This document shows positions 9,047-18,142 of a stretch of 64,000 nt of DNA, piece after piece; the stretch's first letter is position 1, and each line of letters begins with the position of its first letter. Under the pieces are notes generated by a model. That model ran no database searches and had not been told where the DNA came from. It saw only the letters and a list, made by a program, of their open reading frames with translations. The stretch comes from Stentor roeselii (Eukaryota; Ciliophora; Heterotrichea; Heterotrichida; Stentoridae), in the NCBI GenBank assembly GCA_006503475.1, contig RSEH01000093.1, positions 94,039 through 158,038 of the forward strand, in the 5' to 3' direction. Position numbers and translations under genes: made by a program.

Positions 9047-9829
9047 ATGGAATCTGACGACTTTTTTTCAAATCCAAAAGAATCCTCTCTCCAAAAAAAC
9101 TTCTTAAAGTTCCTAAGAACCCGAAAGTCTCAAATCAAGCAAATGTCAATAAAGTCCCAAACCGAGTCTCTAAACCGAGAAGACCCAATTCACAAGCAAG
9201 TTCTTCGTGAGAAGTTTTTAAACCGGGCAAAGTCCTACATCGGTATTCCATACGCAAGACGATATCACGAAGAAGGATCATCAATGTACAACAGTCCTTT
9301 ATTCCTAGACTGCTGTGCATTGGTGCGTCAATCATTAGACGACTTGCAAGAAGACTTCGGTTTCCGCATTGGGCGTTGGAACCAGGCCTATCAATACGAC
9401 GTGTTAGGTCCTGAAATAACTTTAGAAGAAATGGTTCCTGGAGACCTGGTCTTTTACTCAGCGACTTATTACGACACGAAAAAAAGAAGACAAATTCATG
9501 ACATGGTCCACGTCGAGATCTTTCTCGGAGGACCTACAGGCGAACAGAGCCTCGGGGCAAGATGGTTCAAAGGCGCTGTGCAAGTTTTTGACTCGTTTAA
9601 ATTTGTGTCAACTAATTATTATGATATCAAGTGGCACTTTAAAAGTATCGATCTCTGGCTTAAGGGAATCTGCACTTCACAATGTAATGAACATCCTTGG
9701 GGCACTGATAGAAAGTACAACTGGCTTACTCATAACTCTATTTTCGCCCAGGATCAGGAAGAAGCCACTGAAAACTCTACTCCTGAAAAAGGAAATCAAG
9801 GATTAATTGAAGGAATCTCTTATCCTTAA
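9047..9829 (+). CDS. NlpC/P60-like papain-fold protein
   Basis: The protein has 260 residues. Residues about 60-200 fit the NlpC/P60 fold: AKSYIGIPYARRY, then LDCCALVRQSL with the candidate catalytic Cys, then a PGDLVFYSA strand, and HDMVHVEIFLGG with the candidate catalytic His. Bacterial relatives cleave peptidoglycan cross-links, while eukaryotic relatives act on varied amide or acyl substrates. The substrate here is unknown. There is no signal peptide, so an intracellular location is likely. The N-terminal 50 residues are basic and unconserved. The next gene starts 46 bp downstream. Confidence 0.75.
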   Translation: MESDDFFSNPKESSLQKNFLKFLRTRKSQIKQMSIKSQTESLNREDPIHKQVLREKFLNRAKSYIGIPYARRYHEEGSSMYNSPLFLDCCALVRQSLDDLQEDFGFRIGRWNQAYQYDVLGPEITLEEMVPGDLVFYSATYYDTKKRRQIHDMVHVEIFLGGPTGEQSLGARWFKGAVQVFDSFKFVSTNYYDIKWHFKSIDLWLKGICTSQCNEHPWGTDRKYNWLTHNSIFAQDQEEATENSTPEKGNQGLIEGISYP

Positions 9830-9875
9830 AGCAAGAATTATTCTAAGATGTTTTTACTGCAGTGATTAGTTATAA

Positions 9876-10541
9876 ATGGAAAATTGTAAGAATTTTACAA
9901 TACTCAACCCAGTGAAAGAAATTCCGAAACATCATTCGATTCAGTCTCGGTACTCGTCGTATGATAGAGTTAATGACTATGTCAGGCACATCACTAAAGT
10001 TTTTGATAACGCTTTAAACAGGTCTGCGGAATACGACTCATCATGTGTCGAAAGTATCAGCTTCAAGTCAAAACTTCCTCAAATCAATGGAAAATTCAAA
10101 AATTCCAGTTTTCCGACTTCTCATGTAAGTCCAGAAATCTGTGAAAAAATCGCTTTAATAAACGCTTATAACAAATTGTCTGACACTCGAATGTCAAAAG
10201 TGAAGATTCGAGCAAAGTCTACAGTTTTACCAGATGAAAAAATTTATAAACCTCGGAATGAGTTTTTATGTTACACTGGAAAGTTGCAGAAGATTTGTAT
10301 GAAGTGCAATTATTCGATGGTTGATTGTCGTTGCATGTTGATGTCTCCTGCTTCGAAGAGGAATGGAGAGGGTGATAGTCCTTTATCAGCTGAACTTTCC
10401 TTTTCGAAGAAAAAACCTCCTTTTGTGATCAGGTCGATGAACAGTTCATATTCGCTAAGTAATAAGAAGCCGAGGAACAAATTAAGTTTTTCGTTTGAAG
10501 AAACGAATTTAACGCTTTTGCCTCGATATTTAAATAAATAA
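9876..10541 (+). CDS. Unknown protein with a small cysteine cluster
   Basis: This 221-residue protein is basic and serine-rich. Its only distinctive feature is KICMKCNYSMVDCRCM (about residues 139-154), a CxxC plus CxC pair that could hold a zinc ion. No membrane segment or catalytic motif is visible. The start follows a TTATAA directly before ATG. I do not recognise the family. A gap of 392 bp follows. Confidence 0.6.
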   Translation: MENCKNFTILNPVKEIPKHHSIQSRYSSYDRVNDYVRHITKVFDNALNRSAEYDSSCVESISFKSKLPQINGKFKNSSFPTSHVSPEICEKIALINAYNKLSDTRMSKVKIRAKSTVLPDEKIYKPRNEFLCYTGKLQKICMKCNYSMVDCRCMLMSPASKRNGEGDSPLSAELSFSKKKPPFVIRSMNSSYSLSNKKPRNKLSFSFEETNLTLLPRYLNK

Positions 10542-10933
10542 TGATTTTTAAAGCAAGTAATTTAGATTAGTACTCTATTTTGGATAGTAATTTTTGTGAG
10601 ATTCTTTTTGAGAACTAAAATTCTTATGGAGCCCTGGAAGAACCAATCCTTATTCTTATCAAATCGCAGCTGTTTCTATTTGATACAAGATCCTTCCCAA
10701 TATAACCAACTCTAAAAAATTCAATATTTACCAACTATCTTCTTATTTTACCTAAAATTTAACAATTTTATTCATAACTTTCAATCAATAAAGTTTCCAT
10801 ATCTCAGAAATCAACCCACATAGAAAACTTTCCATTAACTTATCGAAAATCCTACAATTTTCCAATCCTCAAACAACCCATACTGAACCACTTCCATCAC
10901 TCAAAAGTTAAAAATAATTCCTTCATTAACTAT
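10542..10933. other. Intergenic leader before the guanylate cyclase gene
   Basis: This 392-bp stretch has no gene. The right two thirds are very poor in G and rich in C and A on the plus strand, like the leaders of other genes here. No repeat or RNA gene was seen. Confidence 0.6.
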
Positions 10934-13900
10934 ATGGCGTCTTTCCATAATCGTGAAGAATCCAGCGAAAATCACGAACAAATCCGCGAGCTTGACCTTT
11001 TCGGAGGTTTTTCAAACGGTTCCGACAAATTCCCAACAAACAAGATCTGGTCCTCGCGATTCACAGGAAAAAAAGTGATTCCTAAGAGTATCTTCGAGCA
11101 ATTCCAGAAGTTATCGAACCTCTGGTTTCTTTTTATATCAATTCTGTCATTCATGTACTTTGAAAATTCATTTTGGAACCGCCTTAGTAGAGTGATTCCT
11201 CTGATTTTTATCTTAGGTTTAAACGTTTTCAAAGACTTTTTAAGTTTTTGGCAGCAACGGACGACTGACATGAAGACCAACTTGGAGATTTACCTGGTTT
11301 GGAATGGACAAGACTTTGAAGAAAAGTTGTCGATGGATGTGAAAGTTGGAGACATTCTTCTTATTTTTGATACTAAAACCATTCCTGCTGATTTACTTCT
11401 GCTTTCTATTGACGGGTATAAAGAATGCTTTGCTGATACTTTCGCTGTTTTAGGAGAAAGAAACTTGCAGGTGAAAAAACCTGTGAAAGACACTCAGGCA
11501 TTGTTGAATGGGGAGGACTTAAGTGAAGTTTTCAATAACTTAAAAAGGCTTAATGGCCAAATCGCTGTTTTTAACAAGAGCAAAGCGCAGGACTTTACAG
11601 GGAAGATAAAATTAAGAGGCTTTCCAAAAGCTACCCGTCTCAGCTATGAAAACTTGCTTCTTAAAGGCACCATTGTAAAAAACGCGCATTGGGCTATTGG
11701 TTATGTTTTGTTCACAGGGCCTGAAACTTGCTTCTGTCCTGATCGCAAAAAGAGAAAAATATCAACAATAGACAAAAAACTGGAAATCTGGAATGGACTT
11801 ACTATTGTCGCTCTCATGATTTTCACTTTTATCGGATTCATCATCGGGCAGGTTTACTTCAAAGACCCTTCTGCAGGGGAAAACTTTGCAGGGCTGATGA
11901 AAGAAGCTCAGAACTTGATCCCGATTTCCTTTTACCTGGTTGTTTACCTTATCAGAAACCTAAAGTCCTTCCAGTTGACCCGCAGTGGCCTGGCTCTCAC
12001 AGTGAACAACCCAGAAATCTTGGAAGATCTTGGAAATGTGGACTATATCGTCGTGAATAAAACAGGGACTCTTACTGAAAATCAGTTAAAAGCTCAAGTT
12101 TGTGTTGTTTTAGACAAGGTCTTTTTAAACTTGCCTGTTTTTACACCCAGTGAAATCATCGAGTTTCGTGATACTGCCCGGGAACTTCAGTATCTGGACT
12201 CGGAAAGTTACACCTTTGATGATTTGAAGAATAGTGTTAAAATACGCGGGTCCCCCGCGTATCACTTTCTTATGTGCATGGCTTGTTGTAATTACACCTC
12301 GACTAAAGGAATGGGTGAAGAGTATTTTTCACTTTCTGAAGATGATAAAGTCTTGGTTGAAACTTCCTTGTTGTTCGGAATGAAACTGCTTACCAGGTCT
12401 TCTGGAGCATTTGTGTTGAACTTCAATGGAGAAGAACTTGAATATGTTCTGATGGCTTCTCAGCCTTTTTCAACTTCTGCTAAAAAATGCAGGGTGCTCC
12501 TTAAGGACCCGGGGCAGTCTCATGCTTATTTATATGTTAAAGGCTCTAAAGAAGACATGCTTGATATTCTTTCAATGACTTCTGAAGAAAAAACAGGAGT
12601 TGAAGAATTTACTCTTTCAAGAAACTTAATTAAAATGCGTGTTGTCATGATGGGATATAAAAAGTTGACTTCTCAAGAACTAGAAAACTTTGACTTTACT
12701 TATCAAACAGCTCTAAGCTGCCCTGTGAACAGCAGTGGTCGAATTGATGACCTTTTTGAAACTTTTGAGAAAGGATGTGAGTTTTTAGGAATCGTTGCTA
12801 TTGAAGATATTGTGAAAGAAAATAACTCTCTGTGCTTGAAACTCCTTCGTCAGGCTGGTGTCAAGACTTGGATTACCAGTGGGGACAATGAAGAAAGCAC
12901 TTTAATTGCTGGTGTCGGGTCAAGGTTATTTGAAGAAAACGTCAGAATGGTCAGGCTCAGTCATTTTTCTAATGAAAATGAATGCAGGACGATTATGATG
13001 CAGCAGATTAAAGAACATATCAAACATGACCATGGAAAAATGGTTGAAGCTTCTAATTCTTTTTTACATGGAAGTGAAGAAGATGATGATGGGTCAAACA
13101 CTTATCGCATGCGAAGTGAACCTCTTATCATGAATGCCACTCCTAATGTGCATCCTTTGCAGGATAGGAAACGTGTACATAATCTAGTTGGTGCTTCTAA
13201 TGCAACTAAAGACCAGATGAATTCTATTCAAAGTGAAAGTATTTACAAAATTAGGTTCAATCCGAATTCAGTTTATTTTGTACTTAGTGTTGATAAAACT
13301 GGACTTGACTTTGGATTGGCTTGTGAGGAAAATCGAAAACTTTTTATTTCTTTGTTGTTTGCTGCTCAGTGTGTTTGTTTTCATTCTTTGCAGTCTGAGG
13401 ATAAAACTAGGGTTGTTCGAATGTTGAAAAATAATTTTAGGTTTAAACCTGTGGTTTTAACTATTAGTGATAGTCAGTGTGATGCAGGAATGATACAAGA
13501 GGCACACATTGGTATTAGTCTAGAAACTGGTAGATCTCAGCTAATGAACATATCAGACGTATCAATATCAACACTAAGTTACCTTCAAGACCTATTAATC
13601 TTCCACGGCCACTGGAGTCATATAAACCTTTCAGGAATTTTAAGTTTCAGTCTCTACTCCAACACTTTACTCTTCACAGTTTTATACTTATTCAACATTT
13701 TCAGTGAATTTTCAGGTTCAGTGATAATAAGCGACGAGCTTTTAGTAATCTACACAATTCTCCTCCCAGTGATCCAAATGGTCTTTGTCGGTATCTACGA
13801 CCAAGACCTAAACGATTCCCAGCTGTTAAGTTTTCCACAAGTCTACTCATTAGGAGTTCATAAAGAAATCATAACATACCGTCGAATGTCTCTTGCATTA

Positions 13901-16900
13901 GCAGAAGGCCTGGCTCATGGTGTGGTCGTTGCGATCTTTTTTCATCTGAGCTCTTTCAACACAATCAGTTCAGAAGGCAAGTCTCTGAGTTATGAAGACA
14001 CAGGTCTTTCCTTAGTCCTAACAATTTTTGTGATAAATTCTTGTAAACTGATTCACGAGACTCACTCTTGGAGCTTAAAAACCTTTGCAGGTCATTTGAT
14101 ATCAACTGTTTCTATCATCATTCATGTACTGGTCCTTAGCAATGGCTTGACACAGTGGACTGGTTTTGTGGATAACTTAAAAGACTTGCCAGCCATGATG
14201 GCAAATTGTTTTTTATTACCTGGAGTTATTTTTACTTTACAAGCTGGAGTCGTTTATTCTAAAAGTATCTTCTGGCCTGATGTTTTGCAGTATATTAAAA
14301 AGATTCATTTGATGGATATCACTTTTGACCTGGTCTCAAGGTTAGAGTTCTTTAAAGATGAATTGCTTCGGGTTTACTTGAAGTCAAAAGACTGGAATAG
14401 TAAAGTCGATATTGAATCTCTTGACTTTAGCAAGAAAACTTTAAGATTTTTATCAGATGAGAAAGAAAAAGATTATACTTGGAATAAGGTACAAGAAAAT
14501 TTGAAGAGTTTCCGTTATTTGTTGGTTTCTAGTGTGATTTGCTTGTCATTGCTTACGTTGAGTATCAGCTTGATATATGAAGTATCCTCAAAATACAATT
14601 TCATCATCCTTCCAGTTCTTTTACTCGGTTTTTGTGCATTGGTTAAGTACTCCTACAGCCGAAACTTCTACAAGACCTTCATCATATTTTTACCTATTTA
14701 CTACTTCTCAATCCTTGTTTTTCTAGTGATTGCAGGAGAAATCTTCAACTTTCATTACATCGAAGGAAACAGTGTCCTAATCATAATCTTTTTAATCGCT
14801 TTCAACAGTGACTGGTTTTCCATCTCCACTCTTTCATTCATGAGTCTCTCCAGCACTATTTTCGACTCAATTTCTTACTACAAAAAAACTGGCCATTCAG
14901 AGCAAGTCCTTATTTTTCTATTATTTTACACATCACTGCTATTAAACTCAGCAGCAGTTGGATACGGCATCGACAAGACCAAGCGTCAAGAATTCATTTT
15001 AATACAAAAAGTTGAAACTGAGGTAGACAAGTCAAAAAACATCTTATCTTACCTTTTGCCAGCCTTTGTCCGAAAGCGAGTCAAGGACGGTGCCAAGTAC
15101 ATTTCAGATGATCAAGGAACAGTGAGTGTTTTCTTCTGTGATATAATGGACTTTGAAGAAATCGTCGCTGGCTTCACCCCACTTGAACTCACTACCTTCT
15201 TAGATGATGTCTTTGGAAAGTTTGACACTCTTTGCAGGGCTGTCGGAGTCACGAAGATAGAAACTGTTGGAAAGACTTACATGGCTTGTGCTGGTTTAAA
15301 GGACAGTGAAGAAGAACTTGACCCTTATTTTTCCACCGTCGGGCATGCCCGACGGGCAATTGAATTAGGAATAGGCGTGTTGAGAATAGCGAATAGCATA
15401 AAAGTCAGAAAAGGAGTGACTCTCAGTGTAAAAATAGGAATCAACAGTGGGACAGTCACAGCTGGAGTGATTGGGTATCACAAGCCTCAGTTTTCTCTTG
15501 TGGGCGATACTGTGAATACTGCAAGTCGCATGGCTTCAACTTGCACAGCAGCTAACACGATTCAAATCTCCAAATCGACTTATGACATCTTAGAAGATAA
15601 GAAAGGTCTGGTCTTCACCCCCCGAAGTGCAGAGGTGAAAGGTAAAGGGCAGATGGAAACTTTCATGGTACGGCTTCCGATCGGTGCACTTGAAACAACG
15701 ATATATGAAGTTAATCATCAAGCCTCAGCGAGGATGAACCACTCGCCACAAGGAATGAGTGCAAGAACAGTGACTTACTTTCCAAGGTCAAGTTTCGTTG
15801 AAACACAAACGATTCATGAGAGAAGACTGTCAAATTTACTGACACATCTGGAAGTCTCTGACCCTTTGCAGTTGTTTTTAAGGAAAGACACAGAAGTTAT
15901 TGAAAGGGTGAAACTTATCTCTTTTAGCTGCTCTGAAAGCACGAAAGAAAAAAAGTTTCGACTAGAAACTGTTGAGAACAATAAACCTGTGATTATCTTT
16001 GCAATGATTGTCATTATTTTATGCAATGTTTTAGTAGGTATTGTTTTTCTTGTCAGTTTCAGCATGTCTCGCCTGCAGAATAGTTTATATCTGATTAAAC
16101 TACTGATTGAGACGATTTTTGAGGTTTGCCTTTTAACTGGAATCAAGTGGTACTCGCAACAACTGTGGTTCGCTTGGAGTCTTCAACTGGTTTACGTGTT
16201 TTCAGTCATTGTTGAGTTAATGATCTCGTTTTTCGAGCCTGTTGACCTTTCAATCCAGTTCTTAAGTTATCTGAACCACGTGCTGTTATTTTCTCATTGC
16301 GCTGAACTGTTTTTCAAGCACAACCTTTGGAGCCTCGTCCTTGTCACACTTCTTCGACTAGTGCGAGTTTTACTCTTCGACCCAGAAAATAACGTGATTT
16401 CCGCTTTTTACACAATAATCTGCACATGCACTTTGATTTTCACTACTTTTTCAACAGAAAAAATGCTTCGAACGAATTCTACTTTAAAAGCCGCTGCTAA
16501 TAAAGAACTGGATAAAACTGAAAAACTTATAAAAAAAATGATGCCCCCGCATGTTGTGCAGAAAATGAAGGAAGAAAGTAGTTTTACTGATAAAATTCAG
16601 CATGTTACTGTTCTTTATGCGGATATCGTCGGGTTCACTGCATGGTCCTCTACTCGAAGCCCGGAGGAAATCGTTGGAATGCTCTCGGAATTGTTCACGT
16701 CTTTTGATAAAAATTGTGTCAAGCATAATGTTTATAAAGTTCATACTATTGGAGACTGCTATGTCGCCATGGGATTCACAGGAGAAGCTAATCGGAATCA
16801 TTTGCAAGAATGCTTGAATATCGTTGAATTCGCACAGCAGATGATTGATATCATTAGAGATGTCAATATTGAAAATGGAATTAACCTTAATATGAGAATC

Positions 16901-17152
16901 GGAATTCATACTGGAGATGTCACTGCTGGTGTCACTGGCACTAATATTGTCAGGTATGATATTTATGGAAGTGATGTCATGATTGCCAATAAAATCGAAA
17001 GTTGTGGAGTTCCTGGGAAAATCGCTGTAAGTATGGCTACCAAGAACTTAATTGAATCTTCTCCTGACAATACTTGTAGGTTTTTACAACATGTTGACTT
17101 TAATGTCAAATCAGCCAAGAAAAAAATACAGACTTTTTTGATAGATTTATAA
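10934..17152 (+). CDS. Guanylate cyclase fused to a P4-ATPase-like domain
   Basis: The 2072 residues fall into two halves. Residues about 40-1150 resemble a P4-type ATPase, but key catalytic motifs are changed. The phosphorylation site reads VVNKTGTLTENQ (Asn375 in place of Asp). The actuator motif reads VLGERN instead of DGETN. The hinge reads SDSQCDAGMIQ instead of GDGxND. Residues about 1390-1570 are cyclase domain C1, which has KIETVGKTYM (second metal Asp replaced by Lys) but keeps VNTASRM. Residues about 1885-2060 are C2, with both metal Asps (YADIVGF and TIGDCYV) but no Asn/Arg pair. Glu at the purine-selective site (KIET) favours GTP. This matches the fused cyclases known from Paramecium, Tetrahymena and Plasmodium, with C1 and C2 swapped relative to mammalian adenylate cyclase. 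Confidence 0.93.
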   Translation: MASFHNREESSENHEQIRELDLFGGFSNGSDKFPTNKIWSSRFTGKKVIPKSIFEQFQKLSNLWFLFISILSFMYFENSFWNRLSRVIPLIFILGLNVFKDFLSFWQQRTTDMKTNLEIYLVWNGQDFEEKLSMDVKVGDILLIFDTKTIPADLLLLSIDGYKECFADTFAVLGERNLQVKKPVKDTQALLNGEDLSEVFNNLKRLNGQIAVFNKSKAQDFTGKIKLRGFPKATRLSYENLLLKGTIVKNAHWAIGYVLFTGPETCFCPDRKKRKISTIDKKLEIWNGLTIVALMIFTFIGFIIGQVYFKDPSAGENFAGLMKEAQNLIPISFYLVVYLIRNLKSFQLTRSGLALTVNNPEILEDLGNVDYIVVNKTGTLTENQLKAQVCVVLDKVFLNLPVFTPSEIIEFRDTARELQYLDSESYTFDDLKNSVKIRGSPAYHFLMCMACCNYTSTKGMGEEYFSLSEDDKVLVETSLLFGMKLLTRSSGAFVLNFNGEELEYVLMASQPFSTSAKKCRVLLKDPGQSHAYLYVKGSKEDMLDILSMTSEEKTGVEEFTLSRNLIKMRVVMMGYKKLTSQELENFDFTYQTALSCPVNSSGRIDDLFETFEKGCEFLGIVAIEDIVKENNSLCLKLLRQAGVKTWITSGDNEESTLIAGVGSRLFEENVRMVRLSHFSNENECRTIMMQQIKEHIKHDHGKMVEASNSFLHGSEEDDDGSNTYRMRSEPLIMNATPNVHPLQDRKRVHNLVGASNATKDQMNSIQSESIYKIRFNPNSVYFVLSVDKTGLDFGLACEENRKLFISLLFAAQCVCFHSLQSEDKTRVVRMLKNNFRFKPVVLTISDSQCDAGMIQEAHIGISLETGRSQLMNISDVSISTLSYLQDLLIFHGHWSHINLSGILSFSLYSNTLLFTVLYLFNIFSEFSGSVIISDELLVIYTILLPVIQMVFVGIYDQDLNDSQLLSFPQVYSLGVHKEIITYRRMSLALAEGLAHGVVVAIFFHLSSFNTISSEGKSLSYEDTGLSLVLTIFVINSCKLIHETHSWSLKTFAGHLISTVSIIIHVLVLSNGLTQWTGFVDNLKDLPAMMANCFLLPGVIFTLQAGVVYSKSIFWPDVLQYIKKIHLMDITFDLVSRLEFFKDELLRVYLKSKDWNSKVDIESLDFSKKTLRFLSDEKEKDYTWNKVQENLKSFRYLLVSSVICLSLLTLSISLIYEVSSKYNFIILPVLLLGFCALVKYSYSRNFYKTFIIFLPIYYFSILVFLVIAGEIFNFHYIEGNSVLIIIFLIAFNSDWFSISTLSFMSLSSTIFDSISYYKKTGHSEQVLIFLLFYTSLLLNSAAVGYGIDKTKRQEFILIQKVETEVDKSKNILSYLLPAFVRKRVKDGAKYISDDQGTVSVFFCDIMDFEEIVAGFTPLELTTFLDDVFGKFDTLCRAVGVTKIETVGKTYMACAGLKDSEEELDPYFSTVGHARRAIELGIGVLRIANSIKVRKGVTLSVKIGINSGTVTAGVIGYHKPQFSLVGDTVNTASRMASTCTAANTIQISKSTYDILEDKKGLVFTPRSAEVKGKGQMETFMVRLPIGALETTIYEVNHQASARMNHSPQGMSARTVTYFPRSSFVETQTIHERRLSNLLTHLEVSDPLQLFLRKDTEVIERVKLISFSCSESTKEKKFRLETVENNKPVIIFAMIVIILCNVLVGIVFLVSFSMSRLQNSLYLIKLLIETIFEVCLLTGIKWYSQQLWFAWSLQLVYVFSVIVELMISFFEPVDLSIQFLSYLNHVLLFSHCAELFFKHNLWSLVLVTLLRLVRVLLFDPENNVISAFYTIICTCTLIFTTFSTEKMLRTNSTLKAAANKELDKTEKLIKKMMPPHVVQKMKEESSFTDKIQHVTVLYADIVGFTAWSSTRSPEEIVGMLSELFTSFDKNCVKHNVYKVHTIGDCYVAMGFTGEANRNHLQECLNIVEFAQQMIDIIRDVNIENGINLNMRIGIHTGDVTAGVTGTNIVRYDIYGSDVMIANKIESCGVPGKIAVSMATKNLIESSPDNTCRFLQHVDFNVKSAKKKIQTFLIDL
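17148..17152 (+). promoter_or_regulatory. TATAA overlapping the preceding stop codon
   Basis: The sequence TTTATAAATATG contains the TAA stop of the cyclase gene (17150-17152), and the ATG of the PRP4 gene starts only 2 bp later (17155). The TATAA-like element of the downstream gene is therefore embedded in the end of the upstream coding region. The regulatory role is inferred from recurrence at other starts. Confidence 0.35.
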
Positions 17153-17154
17153 AT

Positions 17155-18132
17155 ATGAATAGCTTGTCTCTTGAGCTTCTTGAGTTTAGAATGGGACTCG
17201 CTAGATATTCTTTACCTTGTGCGCGAAAAAGACTTGAGATTGAGAGAAATGGGCTGAAACCCTCTGATTCTTTACTTTTTGCAGCTGTTGGAAGTGTTCC
17301 TTGTGATTCTAGAGTGCCTATGGGACTTGCTATCGATGACCAATCCAACACAGTACTAATCGCTGGATGGTCCGGAGAGTTATCAATATGGAACATGAAA
17401 GGTGAAAAGCTCGATTCATTAAACATCCATTCGGACAAAGTTCAATGTGTAGATATAAAAAACCAAAAAATTCTAACAGGCGGTTTCGATTCAAAAGTGA
17501 TTTTATCCTCACCGAATCCCCAAGAATACCAAGGCCACAACGGGCGAGTAAATTCAGTGATTTGGAGTCACTTAAGCGACTATTTCTACAGTTGTTCCCA
17601 CGACATGACATGGAAAGTCTGGTCAACCGAAAGAACCAGCAGCCTGATGACTCAAGAAGGTCACGGCCGAGGAGTCTTCACAATTTCTCAGCATCCAGAC
17701 GGAGGACTTCTGGGATCAGGAGACCTTTCAGGAATAGCTGCGCTTTGGGACTTGAGGACAGGAAAACACCTGATGACCTTTAAAGACCATACGAAAAAAG
17801 TACTTGACAGTGAATTTGCTGATAATGGTTATTTATTTCTTACTGCAAGTGAAGATAACACAGTGAAAATCTGGGATCTTAGAAAAAAAAGCCTTCTTTA
17901 TTCAATCCCTGCACATTCCAAACTGGTAAGTTGCTTGGCCTTATCAAATTCTAGCATTTTTTCAGGAAGTTACGATGGGACTGTAAAGATCTGGAAGTTA
18001 AATGATTTTTCTTTAGTCCAGACCTTGAACCACAACACAAAAGTCACTGACTTGGCTTTAGACTCTTCAGGAGAAGTTCTAGTTTCAAGTAACTTCGACA
18101 GGACCTTTAAGATCTGGTCAGCAATTCATTAA
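17155..18132 (+). CDS. PRPF4: U4/U6 snRNP protein PRP4 (WD40)
   Basis: This 325-residue protein is a seven-bladed WD40 propeller matching spliceosomal PRP4 throughout. Diagnostic stretches are ARYSLPCARKRLE before the propeller, AGWSGELSIW in blade one, CSHDMTWKVW, EGHGRGVFTISQHPDGG, GDLSGIAALWDLRTGKHL, TASEDNTVKIWDLRKK and SSNFDRTFKIW at the end. PRP4 binds PRP3 and stabilises the U4/U6 di-snRNP of the spliceosome. Animal PRP4 has a longer N-terminal part including the SFM motif; here only about 45 residues precede the propeller. The start lies 2 bp after the cyclase stop. The gene is convergent with the TPR gene, with 10 bp between stops. Confidence 0.9.
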   Translation: MNSLSLELLEFRMGLARYSLPCARKRLEIERNGLKPSDSLLFAAVGSVPCDSRVPMGLAIDDQSNTVLIAGWSGELSIWNMKGEKLDSLNIHSDKVQCVDIKNQKILTGGFDSKVILSSPNPQEYQGHNGRVNSVIWSHLSDYFYSCSHDMTWKVWSTERTSSLMTQEGHGRGVFTISQHPDGGLLGSGDLSGIAALWDLRTGKHLMTFKDHTKKVLDSEFADNGYLFLTASEDNTVKIWDLRKKSLLYSIPAHSKLVSCLALSNSSIFSGSYDGTVKIWKLNDFSLVQTLNHNTKVTDLALDSSGEVLVSSNFDRTFKIWSAIH

Positions 18133-18142
18133 TCATGTTAAA

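Noticed and set aside
13250-13275. tRNA T-arm-like GGTTCAATCC
   Set aside because: It lies inside the cyclase gene with no acceptor or anticodon stems. No tRNA was found in the window.
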